Positions 33,074-42,033 are shown, counted from the first letter of the stretch. The stretch is DNA of 59,624 nucleotides from Campylobacterota bacterium (GCA_015494715.1 WGAT01000050.1:1-59624); one strand, 5' to 3'. The notes: generated by a model from the sequence alone, not told the origin. A program made the numbers and translations.

Positions 33074-33840
33074 TCGTCGATACCCATACCCATTTAGATC
33101 ACCCAAAGTTTTACAAAGATCTTGAGGAGGTGATAGAGCGGGCAAAAAAGGCGGGAGTAGAGCGTTTTATCATTCCCGGAGCCGATGTATTGGATCTGCC
33201 AAGAGCTATGGAGCTAGCCGAGCGATACGAGGAGATCTATTTTGCCGCGGGTGTCCATCCTTACGATATTGCTAGTTACGATCGCTTGCTGATACAAGAG
33301 GCGGCCAAACATCCTAAATGCGTGGCGATAGGCGAGTGTGGGCTCGATTACTACCGATTACCCAAAGATGAAAAAGAGAAGCAAAAGACAAAAGAGCTGC
33401 AAAAAGAGGTTTTTAGGGAGCAAATAGAATTAGCCAAAGAGCTCGAGCTGCCTCTTATCGTCCATATCCGCGAGGCGAGCGCCGATGCTTTGGAGTTATT
33501 GCAAAAATATAGCGGCCCAAAAGGCGGAGTACTGCACTGCTTTAACGCCAGTCCCATACTTTTAGATCTTCAGGATCGTTTCTATTATGGTATTGGCGGG
33601 GTGTTGACTTTTAAAAACGCCAAGAAATTGGTAGAGATTTTACCCAAAATTCCAATGGAGCGAATACTCATCGAGACGGACGCTCCTTATCTTACGCCTC
33701 ATCCTTACCGGGGTAAGCGAAACGAGCCGGCTTTTACTTTGTATGTGGCTCAAAAGATTGCCGAACTTTTGGGTAGAAGTTATGATGAGGTATGCGAGCA
33801 GACTACGAAGAATGCCCACACTCTTTTTACGATACATTAA
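33070..33840 (+). CDS. tatD: TatD-family metal-dependent DNase
   Basis: A 256-residue TIM-barrel hydrolase; relatives are 3'-5' exonucleases or deoxyribonucleases with two metals. Motifs: DTHTHLDHPKF (residues 4-14, two metal-binding His), GECGLDYYR (about 92-100, metal-binding Glu), PLIVHIREAS (about 134-143), HCFNAS (about 157-162) and ETDAPYLTP (about 203-211, metal-binding Asp). All ligands are present. It starts at TTG 33070 with AAGGAG 5 nt upstream, overlapping the recN stop by 4 nt. Physiological substrate is uncertain in this phylum. Confidence 0.93.
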   Translation: MIVDTHTHLDHPKFYKDLEEVIERAKKAGVERFIIPGADVLDLPRAMELAERYEEIYFAAGVHPYDIASYDRLLIQEAAKHPKCVAIGECGLDYYRLPKDEKEKQKTKELQKEVFREQIELAKELELPLIVHIREASADALELLQKYSGPKGGVLHCFNASPILLDLQDRFYYGIGGVLTFKNAKKLVEILPKIPMERILIETDAPYLTPHPYRGKRNEPAFTLYVAQKIAELLGRSYDEVCEQTTKNAHTLFTIH

Positions 33841-33878
33841 AAAACATTAAAGATGAAGCCATAAAGGAGAAGAGAGTT

Positions 33879-35117
33879 ATGCGCTATTTTATACTTTTAT
33901 TTTGGTTGTTATTAGGTCCTGTGTTTGCCAGTTACAGCCTTAAAGATGAATACAAAATCGATCAGTATGTGGTAGATAGGCTCGATATTCCACGCTCTTT
34001 TTTACATTCGCAAAAGTTTTTACAGATGAAACGTAGATACGCAAGATATAAATACCGCAATTTTTTTAATATCAATAGGGTTCAAACATATTTTATTCCC
34101 GATCTTGTTAAGCTCATCAATGCCCAGGGCGTACCGGAAGTCTTTTTGTTTATGGCGATGGCGGAGTCCAATTTTGCCACCCATGCACGCTCAAAAAAAA
34201 GAGCCGTTGGTATTTGGCAGTTCATGAAAGGGACGGCGAAAAAGTATGGGCTGCGTGTGGATAGGTTTGTGGACGAGAGGAGAGATCCGTATAAAGCCAC
34301 CAATGCGGCTATTCAATATCTAAAAAATCTTCACGCCATGTTTGGAAAGTGGTATCTGGCAGCTTTAGCCTATAATGCGGGAGAAGGAACGGTCCAAAGA
34401 GCCATCCAGCGGGCCGGGACGGACGATGTGATGGTCCTTATAGATCCCAAAAAAAGATATTTGCCAAAAGAGAGTAGAGAGTACTTGTATAAAATCGTTA
34501 TGTTGGCCCTTATGGCAAGCGATAAAGAGTATCGGCTCAACAGCGAGCTTGCCTATATGCTCACTCGAGGTGAGGAGTATGATGTAGTGCCGGTTCAAGT
34601 AAAAGGTGGGGAGGATTTAGGCTATGTGGCTAGAAAGATTCGGGTGCAATATCACTATATCAAAGAGCTCAATCCCCATATTCGCAAGAATTTTACCCCT
34701 CCAAATGTTCCTAAATATACGATTTATATACCAAAAATGAAATTTGACGAGTTCAAAAAAAGATATACTCCCTCCAAGTACAGACCGCCCAAACAAATCA
34801 AACAAAGAGGGGCTAGAAGATTTTTGGCTTATAAAGTGCGACCCGGCGACTCTTTATATGGCATCGCTCGCCGTTTTGGTGTCAAAGTGTCCAGATTGAA
34901 AAGAGTAAACAGGCTCAAAAATCACTTGATCCATCCGGGGATTTCTCTTAAAATTCCCGTTGCCGCCAAACATCACCGGCTCTATCGGGTACGAAAAGGG
35001 GATAATTTTGTAAAAATAGCCAAACGCTTTGGCGTTGATGTTAAAAAGCTCAAATTATGGAACAATAAAAAGAATAATTTCTTAAAAATTGGAGAGCGGC
35101 TTGTGGTACTCTACTAA
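33879..35117 (+). CDS. mltD: MltD-like membrane-bound lytic transglycosylase with two LysM domains
   Basis: Cleaves murein glycan with formation of anhydro-muropeptides. The 412-residue protein has a signal peptide (to about residue 18), an SLT catalytic domain (about 75-215; catalytic Glu in MAESNFATHA about 94, then RAVGIWQFM and LAALAYNAGEGTV) and two LysM repeats (about 320-365, VRPGDSLYGIARRFGV, and 370-412, VRKGDNFVKIAKRFGV) that bind glycan. No lipobox is evident. I start at ATG 33879 after AAGGAG; the open frame upstream runs back into tatD. It overlaps rlpA by 17 nt, pairing two glycan-cleaving functions. Confidence 0.93.
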   Translation: MRYFILLFWLLLGPVFASYSLKDEYKIDQYVVDRLDIPRSFLHSQKFLQMKRRYARYKYRNFFNINRVQTYFIPDLVKLINAQGVPEVFLFMAMAESNFATHARSKKRAVGIWQFMKGTAKKYGLRVDRFVDERRDPYKATNAAIQYLKNLHAMFGKWYLAALAYNAGEGTVQRAIQRAGTDDVMVLIDPKKRYLPKESREYLYKIVMLALMASDKEYRLNSELAYMLTRGEEYDVVPVQVKGGEDLGYVARKIRVQYHYIKELNPHIRKNFTPPNVPKYTIYIPKMKFDEFKKRYTPSKYRPPKQIKQRGARRFLAYKVRPGDSLYGIARRFGVKVSRLKRVNRLKNHLIHPGISLKIPVAAKHHRLYRVRKGDNFVKIAKRFGVDVKKLKLWNNKKNNFLKIGERLVVLY

Positions 35118-35865
35118 AGCCGTAGGGATTTTTCTTCTTTTATTGATTTTGGGTGGATGCGGCTCGAAGCAGAGCGTCGTTTATGTGCCTCCACATAGTT
35201 TTGCTCATTCAAAGGGTTCTCACGCCAATAAAGCCACGATGCGGCCCTATCGGGTTAATGGCAAGACCTACCACCCTACCGTGGTGGGGGTAGGGAGTAA
35301 GTATCAAGGGATCGCCAGCTGGTATGGGCCAAATTTTCACGGCAAGCGTACTAGTAGCGGGGAGTTTTACAATATGTACGATTTGACGGCCGCTCATAAG
35401 ACGCTGCCGATGAATACGATAGTCAAAGTGACCAACCTAAAAAATGGACGCACCGCCATAGTGCGTATCAACGATAGAGGTCCTTTTGTGGAGGATAGGA
35501 TCATCGATCTTTCCTATGCGGCGGCCAAACGGCTTGGTATGATAGAGACGGGAACGGCGCCAGTGGAGCTGGAGGTTTTGGGTTTTGGCTCTACGATAGA
35601 GACGCTTAGCAGTCAAAGCCAAAAAGAGGTGGTACTTGGCAATTTTGCCGTACAAATAGGCTCTTTTCATAGATATGAAGGGGCAAAAATCACGCAAGAA
35701 AAAAATGCGCTCGTGCAAGGTCGCTATAAAGCAGTAATCAAAAAAATGATCGTGAGGGGCGAGCCTTTGTATCGCGTCTGGCTTACGGGGTTTCAAAGTG
35801 AGGCCGAAGCGAGAGATTTTATCAAACAGGGGCGTTATGTGGGGGCCTTTGTTATAAGGAAGTAA
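35101..35865 (+). CDS. rlpA: RlpA septal-ring lytic transglycosylase lipoprotein
   Basis: Outer-membrane lipoprotein that digests glycan strands lacking stem peptides at the septum (shown in Pseudomonas). The 254-residue product has a lipobox LGGC (Cys about 17), a double-psi beta-barrel (about 75-165; IASWYGPNFHGKRTSSGE and NDRGPF with the catalytic Asp) and a C-terminal SPOR domain (about 180-253) that binds denuded septal glycan. Start: TTG 35101, placed by GGAG 6 nt upstream; TTG 35089 is an alternative adding four residues. It overlaps mltD. It acts on the product of amidases such as the one at 25078. Confidence 0.92.
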   Translation: MWYSTKAVGIFLLLLILGGCGSKQSVVYVPPHSFAHSKGSHANKATMRPYRVNGKTYHPTVVGVGSKYQGIASWYGPNFHGKRTSSGEFYNMYDLTAAHKTLPMNTIVKVTNLKNGRTAIVRINDRGPFVEDRIIDLSYAAAKRLGMIETGTAPVELEVLGFGSTIETLSSQSQKEVVLGNFAVQIGSFHRYEGAKITQEKNALVQGRYKAVIKKMIVRGEPLYRVWLTGFQSEAEARDFIKQGRYVGAFVIRK

Positions 35866-35866
35866 A

Positions 35867-36439
35867 ATGGTAGAGATTAAAAGAGTAACCAAAGAGACCG
35901 ATATTATGGTGCGGCTTAATATAGATGGCAAAGGTCAAAGCAAGATCGATACGGGAATTGGATTTTTTGACCATATGCTCCAAGCTTTGGCCAAACATGC
36001 CAGATTCGATCTTGAAGTAGTATGCAAAGGGGATATCCACATCGATTTTCACCATAGCGTCGAGGATGTGGGGATCGTTTTGGGTGAGGCGCTGTACAAG
36101 GCGGCTTTTCCCCCAAAAAACAGGGAGCGTTTTGGCGATGGCGTAGTGGTGATGGACGAGGCGGCGATCCAGTGCGCTTTGGATCTTTCCAATCGTCCTT
36201 TTTTGGTGTATGAGGTGCCTTTGGAGGGGAAAGTAGGAGCGTTTGACTGCGAACTTTTTGAGGAATTTTTTAAAGCTTTTGTCTTCAACGCCCGTATGAC
36301 CTGCCACATAAGCAAACTTCGTGGTAAAAACAAACACCATATCGCCGAGGCCTCTTTTAAGGCTTTGGCCGTGGCTTTGCGCCGGGCTTTGCGAAGAGAT
36401 GAGCGAGCCGGACTTCCTAGTACCAAAGGGATATTATGA
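35867..36439 (+). CDS. hisB: Imidazoleglycerol-phosphate dehydratase
   Basis: Histidine biosynthesis step 6: IGP to imidazole acetol phosphate, Mn-dependent. The 190-residue monofunctional enzyme shows GIGFFDHMLQALAKHA (about 26-41), IDFHHSVEDVGIVLG (about 58-72) and the C-terminal repeat FNARMTCHISKLRGKNKHH with AEASFKALA. Metal-binding His and Glu residues are in place. It has no HolPase domain (as in E. coli HisB). It is the only histidine gene here, set between rlpA and kdsC and overlapping kdsC by 4 nt, so the pathway genes are scattered. Confidence 0.96.
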   Translation: MVEIKRVTKETDIMVRLNIDGKGQSKIDTGIGFFDHMLQALAKHARFDLEVVCKGDIHIDFHHSVEDVGIVLGEALYKAAFPPKNRERFGDGVVVMDEAAIQCALDLSNRPFLVYEVPLEGKVGAFDCELFEEFFKAFVFNARMTCHISKLRGKNKHHIAEASFKALAVALRRALRRDERAGLPSTKGIL

Positions 36440-36936
36440 TAGAGCTTATCGTACTAGATGTAGATGGCTGTATGACCGACGGGCGGATCACGTACACTAG
36501 CAGTGGCGAGGAGCTGAAAAGTTTTCATGTCAAAGACGGCTTTGCCATCGTGCAATGGCTGCGTTTGGGCAATAAAGCCGCCATTATAACGGGCAGAAGT
36601 TCAAGTATCGTAGAGTATAGAGCCAAAGAACTGGGTATTTCGTATCTGTATCAAAATGTTAAGGATAAAAAAGAGGCGCTTTTGGATGTAAGCCAAAAAA
36701 GCGGCGTGCCCTTGGAGAATATAGCGGCTATTGGAGATGATCTGAATGATTTTCGTTTGCTGCAAAGCGTTGGCTACTCTTTTGCTCCAGCTGATGCGGT
36801 AGAGTATGTGCGCAATCGTGTAGAGTATCTCTTACGATCCAAGGGCGGCGAGGGGGCGGTGCGGGAGATGATAGAGCTGCTGCTTGCCAAAAACGGCCAA
36901 TATCAGCGTTATTTAGAGTTGTGGACCGGTGAGTGA
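36436..36936 (+). CDS. kdsC: 3-deoxy-D-manno-octulosonate 8-phosphate phosphatase
   Basis: HAD phosphatase that makes Kdo for lipid A. The 166-residue tetramer-type enzyme has IVLDVDGCMTDG (about 5-16, nucleophile and acid/base Asp), IITGRSSSIVEYRAKELGI (about 53-71) and AAIGDDLNDFRLL (about 97-109, Mg-binding). This is the C0-type cap-less HAD typical for KdsC. It overlaps hisB and lptC by 4 nt each, and the lptC-lptA genes follow, a conserved LPS supply unit known from E. coli (kdsC-lptC-lptA-lptB). lptB is not next here. Confidence 0.95.
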   Translation: MIELIVLDVDGCMTDGRITYTSSGEELKSFHVKDGFAIVQWLRLGNKAAIITGRSSSIVEYRAKELGISYLYQNVKDKKEALLDVSQKSGVPLENIAAIGDDLNDFRLLQSVGYSFAPADAVEYVRNRVEYLLRSKGGEGAVREMIELLLAKNGQYQRYLELWTGE

Positions 36937-37424
36937 GAAGTTATCTACTCTTAGCGGCGCTTTTTCTATTTATTTTTGGGTGGCTTTTTTTCTTGCATCC
37001 TGTTGAGGTGAGCGTGCAAAATGTCAACGTCCCCCAATTGCAGATAAAAAAGTTTGTATTTACCCTTCTTACGCCCCAAGGAGAAGAGTTTTGGCTCAAG
37101 GCGCAAAAGGGTATCAAAAGGGGTAGATTGCTTAAGATTTGGAAAATGGAGGCAAAGTATCAAGACGAGCGCTTTCTCGCTCAAGAGGGGCGTTACAGCG
37201 GGAAACTTTTGCGATTGCGGCACAATGTACGCTTTTATAGAAAAGATATGGCGTTTCATTGCGAGTATGCTTTGTACAATATCTCCCAAAAGATACTCAA
37301 AGTACCTCTGTTTTTTGATTTGCATACATCGACTATGGACATAGTCGGATATGAATTATTTTATAATCAAAAAACTGGTACAATACGAGCAAGAAACATC
37401 ATCGCTTTGATAAAGAGTCTATAA
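36933..37424 (+). CDS. lptC: LPS transport periplasmic protein LptC
   Basis: Inner-membrane-anchored bridge component of the LPS transport machine. The 163-residue protein has one N-terminal membrane anchor (about 4-22) followed by beta-jellyroll-type sequence (alternating strands from about 35), including KGRLLKIWKMEAKY and GRYSGKLLRLRHNVRFYRKD. Sequence conservation is low in this family; position between kdsC and lptA and the topology make the call. GTG 36933 is the start (GTGA overlap with kdsC). The lptA ATG follows directly after the stop. Confidence 0.85.
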   Translation: MRSYLLLAALFLFIFGWLFFLHPVEVSVQNVNVPQLQIKKFVFTLLTPQGEEFWLKAQKGIKRGRLLKIWKMEAKYQDERFLAQEGRYSGKLLRLRHNVRFYRKDMAFHCEYALYNISQKILKVPLFFDLHTSTMDIVGYELFYNQKTGTIRARNIIALIKSL

Positions 37425-37883
37425 ATGAAAAAGATTGTCTATTTGTGTTTGATGGCTATGGTTTTGAGTGCGGGCGAGGTGCAGATCCAAGCCGATAGGT
37501 TCGAGGCCAATCAGCAAAGGTTTTTTACCCAGTTTATCGGTCACGTCATTTTGACCAAGGGTAAAAACGTCATCAAAGCCGATCGGGTCTATATCTATTT
37601 TAATAAGGCTAAAAAGCCGATAAAAATAGACGCCGTGGGTCACGTTACTTTCAAAATTTACGATAAAAAAGGTAAATATTACGAGGGAAAAGCGGGTAAA
37701 ATCGTCTACTTCCCGAAAAAAAAGGAGTATTTGCTCAGTAAAAATGTGCAAGTCGTCCAATATCCCGATCAAAAAAAGATTTATGCCCAACTTGTCGTTA
37801 TCGATCTGATCGCTTCTAAAATAGAGGTCAAGGGTAATGAAAATAAACCCGTAAAAATGATACTCAAGATCGAGGAGCAATGA
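37425..37883 (+). CDS. lptA: LPS transport periplasmic protein LptA
   Basis: Periplasmic jellyroll protein forming the LPS bridge between LptC and LptD. The 152-residue product has a signal peptide (to about residue 18) and the OstA-like domain with VQIQADRFEANQQ, GHVILTKGKNVIKADRVYI and GKIVYFPKKKEYLL, the repeated G-x-V strand pattern of the family. It lies between lptC and engB; the stop overlaps the engB ATG by 4 nt. Together with KdsC and LptC it supports a complete LPS-producing outer membrane. Confidence 0.9.
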   Translation: MKKIVYLCLMAMVLSAGEVQIQADRFEANQQRFFTQFIGHVILTKGKNVIKADRVYIYFNKAKKPIKIDAVGHVTFKIYDKKGKYYEGKAGKIVYFPKKKEYLLSKNVQVVQYPDQKKIYAQLVVIDLIASKIEVKGNENKPVKMILKIEEQ

Positions 37884-38503
37884 TTAGAGCGGCAGAGGCA
37901 AAGTTTGTTACTTCCGCTCCAAGTATCAAGCAAGCCCCGCCTCAAGATAGAAGCGAGGTGGCTTTTATGGGTAGGAGCAATGTCGGAAAGAGTAGTTTGC
38001 TCAACGCCCTTGTCGATAGAAAGGGTTTGGCGAAAAGCTCGGCTATGCCGGGGAAGACCAAGCTGATCAATTTTTTTGATGTGAGTTACAAAATAGGACA
38101 AGAGCGCTATCCGCTGCGGTTTGTGGATTTGCCCGGTTACGGGTATGCCAAGACGAGTAAAACACTTAAAAACGAGTGGCAGCGCAATCTTACGCATTTC
38201 GTGGCCAATCGTGATGCCATACGGGTCTTTGTCCATCTACGGGACGCGAGACATCCAAACCTCCCAATAGACGAGGAGACCAAAAGGTTTTTAGAGAGTA
38301 TAAAAAGAGGCGATCAAATGATTTTGGAGGTGTATACAAAAGCCGATAAACTCAAACAGAGCGACATCGCCAAAATCAAAAATAAAAATCCCAAGGCTTT
38401 ACTGGTTTCAAGTGTGCAAAAAAGGGGGATCGAAGAGCTGAAACGAAAGATATTGGAGCATATTTTTGGAGCAGATATTATACAAAAAGCCGATACTCAC
38501 TGA
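37880..38503 (+). CDS. engB: YihA/EngB-type ribosome-biogenesis GTPase
   Basis: Small GTPase needed for 50S subunit assembly. The 207-residue protein has G1 GRSNVGKSSLLNAL (about 34-47), G3 DLPGYGYAK (about 82-90) and G4 TKADKL (about 153-158). The ribosome-binding YihA family is recognised by this compact single G domain and by the first motif context EVAFMGRSNVGKS. Start: ATG 37880 overlapping lptA. The 3' end overlaps the following acetyltransferase start by 38 nt. Confidence 0.94.
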   Translation: MIRAAEAKFVTSAPSIKQAPPQDRSEVAFMGRSNVGKSSLLNALVDRKGLAKSSAMPGKTKLINFFDVSYKIGQERYPLRFVDLPGYGYAKTSKTLKNEWQRNLTHFVANRDAIRVFVHLRDARHPNLPIDEETKRFLESIKRGDQMILEVYTKADKLKQSDIAKIKNKNPKALLVSSVQKRGIEELKRKILEHIFGADIIQKADTH

Positions 38504-38933
38504 TATCCCCCAAATGCAAGAGATTATCAAAAAGTATGTGGAAAATGGTATAATCTTGCCGCGAAGCGATGATGAGATCGCCACGAATATCCGATCTTAT
38601 ATCGTAGCCAAGATGGGCGGGCAAATCGTTGGGTATGTGGCGTTGCATATTCATAGTATCGCTTTGGCCGAGATCAGAAGTCTTATCGTAGATGAGAGGT
38701 ATCAAGGCAAGGGCATTGGTAAGGAGTTGGTGCAAAGAGCTTTAGAGGAGGGTAGAGCCCTCGCCGTTCAAGAGGTGCTCTCTTTGACATATAATAAAGA
38801 ATTTTTTGAAAAATTAGGATTTGATGAGATACAAAAAGAGAATATCCCCGAACATAAAATTTGGCAAGACTGCATAAAATGCAAACATTTTCCTATCTGC
38901 AACGAAGTGGCCATGATGAAAAAAATTTCCTAA
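38466..38933 (+). CDS. GNAT N-acetyltransferase, ArgA/ArgO-like
   Basis: A 155-residue single-domain GNAT. The acetyl-CoA pyrophosphate-binding loop is YQGKGIGKELVQRAL (about 80-94), and the middle strand has AEIRSLIVDE. Short ArgA-like GNATs that make N-acetylglutamate occur in bacteria without classical ArgA, and the residues LPRSDDEIATNIRSYIVA (about 32-49) resemble that group; this is a suggestion rather than proof. The C-terminus has CIKCKHFPIC, a possible metal-binding Cys pair. The start is TTG 38466, with GGAG 7 nt upstream. The gene overlaps engB and the MreD-like gene. Confidence 0.85.
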   Translation: MEQILYKKPILTDIPQMQEIIKKYVENGIILPRSDDEIATNIRSYIVAKMGGQIVGYVALHIHSIALAEIRSLIVDERYQGKGIGKELVQRALEEGRALAVQEVLSLTYNKEFFEKLGFDEIQKENIPEHKIWQDCIKCKHFPICNEVAMMKKIS

Positions 38934-39343
38934 AAGGTTTTTTATTTGCCATGGCTCTTTGGCTGTACGAGCCTTTGACGACAATCTATCCCTATTTGCC
39001 TATATTTTTGGGCGTGGCTTTTTGGAGGCTTTTTATCGCTTCTTCTTTTAAAGAGAAAGCGATGTGGCTCTTGTATCTGTATTTTTTTCAGATTGATCAT
39101 ACCATTCCTCTTGTAGTTTTGATTGTTGCCGTTGTTGGAAGCTACTATTTATTGCGCCGGCTTTTATCCTATTTGATATGCGGGATTTGTATCAGGCTTT
39201 TGGGTGTCCTGCTAGTCTATACCTTTTTTATGCTGGCTCTTATTGGCTTTTTTTGGATGCTCCAAATCCCGTGGCATCCTAGGTGGGAGATATTTTGGCT
39301 CTATCTTGTCGTCGATATGGTAATAGTGGGGCTGTATGCGTAG
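38879..39343 (+). CDS. MreD-like small membrane protein
   Basis: A membrane protein of about 154 residues with five or six hydrophobic segments and few polar residues. Position just before the PBP2 gene (8-nt overlap) is that of mreD in many bacteria (mreC-mreD-mrdA), and the size fits MreD, which helps organise the elongasome. Sequence alone does not prove it, and mreB/mreC are not here. Start is uncertain: ATG 38879 keeps a complete first helix (KNFLKGFLFAMALW) but has no ribosome-binding site; ATG 38951 has AAAGG about 12 nt upstream. The first option overlaps the acetyltransferase gene by 55 nt. Confidence 0.65.
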   Translation: MQTFSYLQRSGHDEKNFLKGFLFAMALWLYEPLTTIYPYLPIFLGVAFWRLFIASSFKEKAMWLLYLYFFQIDHTIPLVVLIVAVVGSYYLLRRLLSYLICGICIRLLGVLLVYTFFMLALIGFFWMLQIPWHPRWEIFWLYLVVDMVIVGLYA

Positions 39344-41144
39344 TAAACTACTTTTTGCTTTCTTTTTTTTAATCTGGTTGATACTTTTGAGTCGGGTTTA
39401 TTATATCTCTATCAAATCCAACAACTACTACGAGGCTTTGGCCAAGCAAAATATGATTAAAAAGGAGTGGATAGCTCCTATTCGAGGAGAGATTTTTGAT
39501 CGCAATGGTATCCCGTTAGCCGTCAATAATATAGGTTTTAAAATCAAGTTGGCGCCCGGTTTGAGGAACAAGCAGGATTTGGATAAGATGATAGAGATTT
39601 TGGTTAAAGATTTTTCCGATCTCAACGCCTCTAAATTGCGGCGCCGATATCTCAAAAAGGACTCTGTGTACAATCACCACTTCATCGAAGTGGTCCCTTT
39701 CGTGCAGTATGAGAAGATGCTCCCCTTTTATACGCAACTCTCTCTTGTGCCCCTTGTTAAAATCGAGCCTACTTTTAAACGATACTATCCAAACAAAAGC
39801 GTTGCCTCGCATGTGATAGGGTATGTCTCTCGTACCAATAAGTTGGAGGCTAAGAAAGATCAGGTGGCTAAAATTACCGGAATAACGGGTAAAAGCGGGA
39901 TAGAACGCTACTATAATCACTATCTTGAAGGAGGTCTTGGATACAAAAAACTTAAAGTGACCGCTTTTAACAAAGTCATTGACGTATTAGAGCAAGTACC
40001 CCCAAAGCAAAATCACCATCTTTACCTTACTTTAGATCTAAGATTACAGCGTTTTATCCAAGATTTGTTCAAAGATAAAGCAGGCGTGGCCATCGTGATG
40101 AAGACCAACGGGGAGATTTTAGCGGCGGGGAGCTTTCCTGAGTATGATTTGAATATGTTTGTGAGTGGAATTTCTCGCCAACAATGGAGAGCTCTTATTA
40201 CCGATCTAAATCACCCCTTTACCAATAAGCTCGTTAATGGACTCTATCCCCCCGGATCGACGATCAAGATGGGTGTGGGACTCTCCTTTTTAGACTCTCG
40301 CAGGATTACTCCTTATACCCCTTTTTACTGCAATGGGGCGATCAAATTGGGAACGAGAAAATTTCGCTGTTGGAAAACGAGGGGGCATGGCGAAGTTGAG
40401 CTGGTAAAAGCGATTCGGGAGAGTTGTGACGTCTACTTTTACGAGGGGAGCTTGAAAGTTGGCATCGACAAGATTGCCAAGGATTTGCGAAGAATGGGGT
40501 TTGGTCGAAAAAGTGGTATCGATTTGCCCAACGAGTTTCTTGGGGTAATCCCAGATAAAGAGTGGAAGATGAAAAAGTATGGCCAGCCGTGGTATCAAGG
40601 AGAGACCGTGGTTTCGGCTATTGGGCAAGGGTATGATTTGGTCACCCCTATACAGATGAGCCGTTATACCGCTCTTTTGGCGACGGGCAAACTTCCTACT
40701 CCCCACTTTGCCAAAAGTTTTATAGACAAGGATGTCCAACCAAAATACAAAGATGTTTTGACGCCCATTCAAAAGCAGATGCTCCCCTTTATCCAAAAAG
40801 GGATGTACGAGGTGTGTAACCATCCCAAAGGGACGGCTTTTTATCGTCTGCATCGCTCAAAGGTAAAAGTAGCCGGAAAAACGGGAACGGCGCAAGTGAT
40901 TAGCATACCCCAAAACGAAAAGCGAAGAATGAAAGAAAACGAGCTACAATACTACAGCCGATCCCATGCATGGCTGACCACCTACGCTCCTGTTAATCAA
41001 CCAAAGTTTGTGGTCACGGTGCTTGTGGAGCATGGGGGGCATGGAGGGAGCGCCGCTGGCCCCATCGTCGCTAAAATCTATGAAAAGCTCATAGAGCTTG
41101 GCTATTTCAAGGAATATGGTTTAGAGCAAAAACGGCCAAAGTAA
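39336..41144 (+). CDS. mrdA: Penicillin-binding protein 2, elongation transpeptidase
   Basis: Class B PBP cross-linking murein during elongation, partner of RodA. The 602-residue protein has a membrane anchor (about 5-22), the pedestal domain (about 45-220) and a transpeptidase domain (about 240-595) with SxxK in PPGSTIKMG (Ser about 312), SxN as SCD (about 365) and KTG in VAGKTGTAQ (about 512). GRGEI-type juxtamembrane motif appears as APIRGEIFDRNG (about 47-58), typical of PBP2. The gene overlaps the MreD-like gene by 8 nt, and its 3' end overlaps the convergent exchanger gene by 38 nt. Confidence 0.95.
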   Translation: MRSKLLFAFFFLIWLILLSRVYYISIKSNNYYEALAKQNMIKKEWIAPIRGEIFDRNGIPLAVNNIGFKIKLAPGLRNKQDLDKMIEILVKDFSDLNASKLRRRYLKKDSVYNHHFIEVVPFVQYEKMLPFYTQLSLVPLVKIEPTFKRYYPNKSVASHVIGYVSRTNKLEAKKDQVAKITGITGKSGIERYYNHYLEGGLGYKKLKVTAFNKVIDVLEQVPPKQNHHLYLTLDLRLQRFIQDLFKDKAGVAIVMKTNGEILAAGSFPEYDLNMFVSGISRQQWRALITDLNHPFTNKLVNGLYPPGSTIKMGVGLSFLDSRRITPYTPFYCNGAIKLGTRKFRCWKTRGHGEVELVKAIRESCDVYFYEGSLKVGIDKIAKDLRRMGFGRKSGIDLPNEFLGVIPDKEWKMKKYGQPWYQGETVVSAIGQGYDLVTPIQMSRYTALLATGKLPTPHFAKSFIDKDVQPKYKDVLTPIQKQMLPFIQKGMYEVCNHPKGTAFYRLHRSKVKVAGKTGTAQVISIPQNEKRRMKENELQYYSRSHAWLTTYAPVNQPKFVVTVLVEHGGHGGSAAGPIVAKIYEKLIELGYFKEYGLEQKRPK

Positions 41145-42033
41145 CCATCAAAGCGATACCGGCTGATTTGTTGTAGAGTTTATTGGCGGTAATGAAAACC
41201 AGCATCACCGAGACCACTAACGCCGTAGCGATATCAAAGCCGTAGGTGCCAAAGTCTACTTTTAATGGATTGATCAAAGAGGCGGAGCCCAAAACTACAC
41301 TGAAATTGGCCACATTAGAGCCAATGATGTTGCCAATACTCATATCCGCCTTTTTGTTCATGGCGGCGACGACGCTGACGACGAGTTCTGGCAAACTGGT
41401 ACCAAAAGCCACCAAAAAAAGTCCGATGATCCACTCGCTCACTCCAAGACTTCGAGCAATATTACTCGCACTCTTGATGGCAAAATCGGCACCATAGACT
41501 ACCATCACAAATCCAATCAGTAGCATAGCAAGCGTTGGAGGCCAATTGAACTTCTTTTTGAGTAGCTCCTCTTCCACCTCACCTGCTACAATAGCGGGCT
41601 CGTTGGCCAAAAAGAGCAGATATCCAGCCATCAACAAAAGAAAGAAAAAGCCCTCCAAACGGCTGATGATCCCATCGTAGGATACGAGCAAAAAGAGCAA
41701 GATGGGAAAGAGCGCCCATGCGCTGTCTTTGCCAAAGATATCTCGTCTTGGATGGATCTCTTTGGCTATTAAAAAGACTAGACCTAGCACCAAGGTGATA
41801 TTGAGTATCACGCTGCCTATGACATTGGAGACGGCTAGATCGCTTTTGTGGTGATAGCTGGCCATCACGCTTGCGGCCATCTCTGGCAAACTAGTACCTA
41901 ACGCTATGAGCGTAGCCCCGATGACAAACTCGCTAATACCAAAGTGTAAAGCGATCCGCTCGGACTCTTTGATAATAAAATCGGCCCCTTTGATCAGGGC
42001 GGCCATAGAGAGGATAAAAATGATGTACTCCAC
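41107..42033 (-). CDS. CaCA-family Na+/Ca2+-type exchanger (YrbG-like)
   Basis: A 308-residue transporter with ten membrane helices in two inverted halves. Each half has the alpha-repeat signature of the Ca2+/cation antiporter superfamily: GATLIALGTSLPEMAASV (about 39-56) and GLFLVAFGTSLPELVVSV (about 198-215), followed by SNVIGSVILN and GNIIGSNVANF. The acidic ion-binding Glu of each repeat is present. Expected to exchange Ca2+ for Na+ or H+ at the inner membrane. It starts at GTG 42033, overlapping the ybeY stop by one base, with AAGGAAT upstream. A second exchanger (ChaA-type) is at 48880. Confidence 0.92.
   Translation of the reverse strand: MEYIIFILSMAALIKGADFIIKESERIALHFGISEFVIGATLIALGTSLPEMAASVMASYHHKSDLAVSNVIGSVILNITLVLGLVFLIAKEIHPRRDIFGKDSAWALFPILLFLLVSYDGIISRLEGFFFLLLMAGYLLFLANEPAIVAGEVEEELLKKKFNWPPTLAMLLIGFVMVVYGADFAIKSASNIARSLGVSEWIIGLFLVAFGTSLPELVVSVVAAMNKKADMSIGNIIGSNVANFSVVLGSASLINPLKVDFGTYGFDIATALVVSVMLVFITANKLYNKSAGIALMVTLAVFALNHIP

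Noticed and set aside
33792-33878. Upstream extension of the mltD frame
   Set aside because: Runs back into tatD; the ATG at 33879 has AAGGAG and begins a normal signal peptide.
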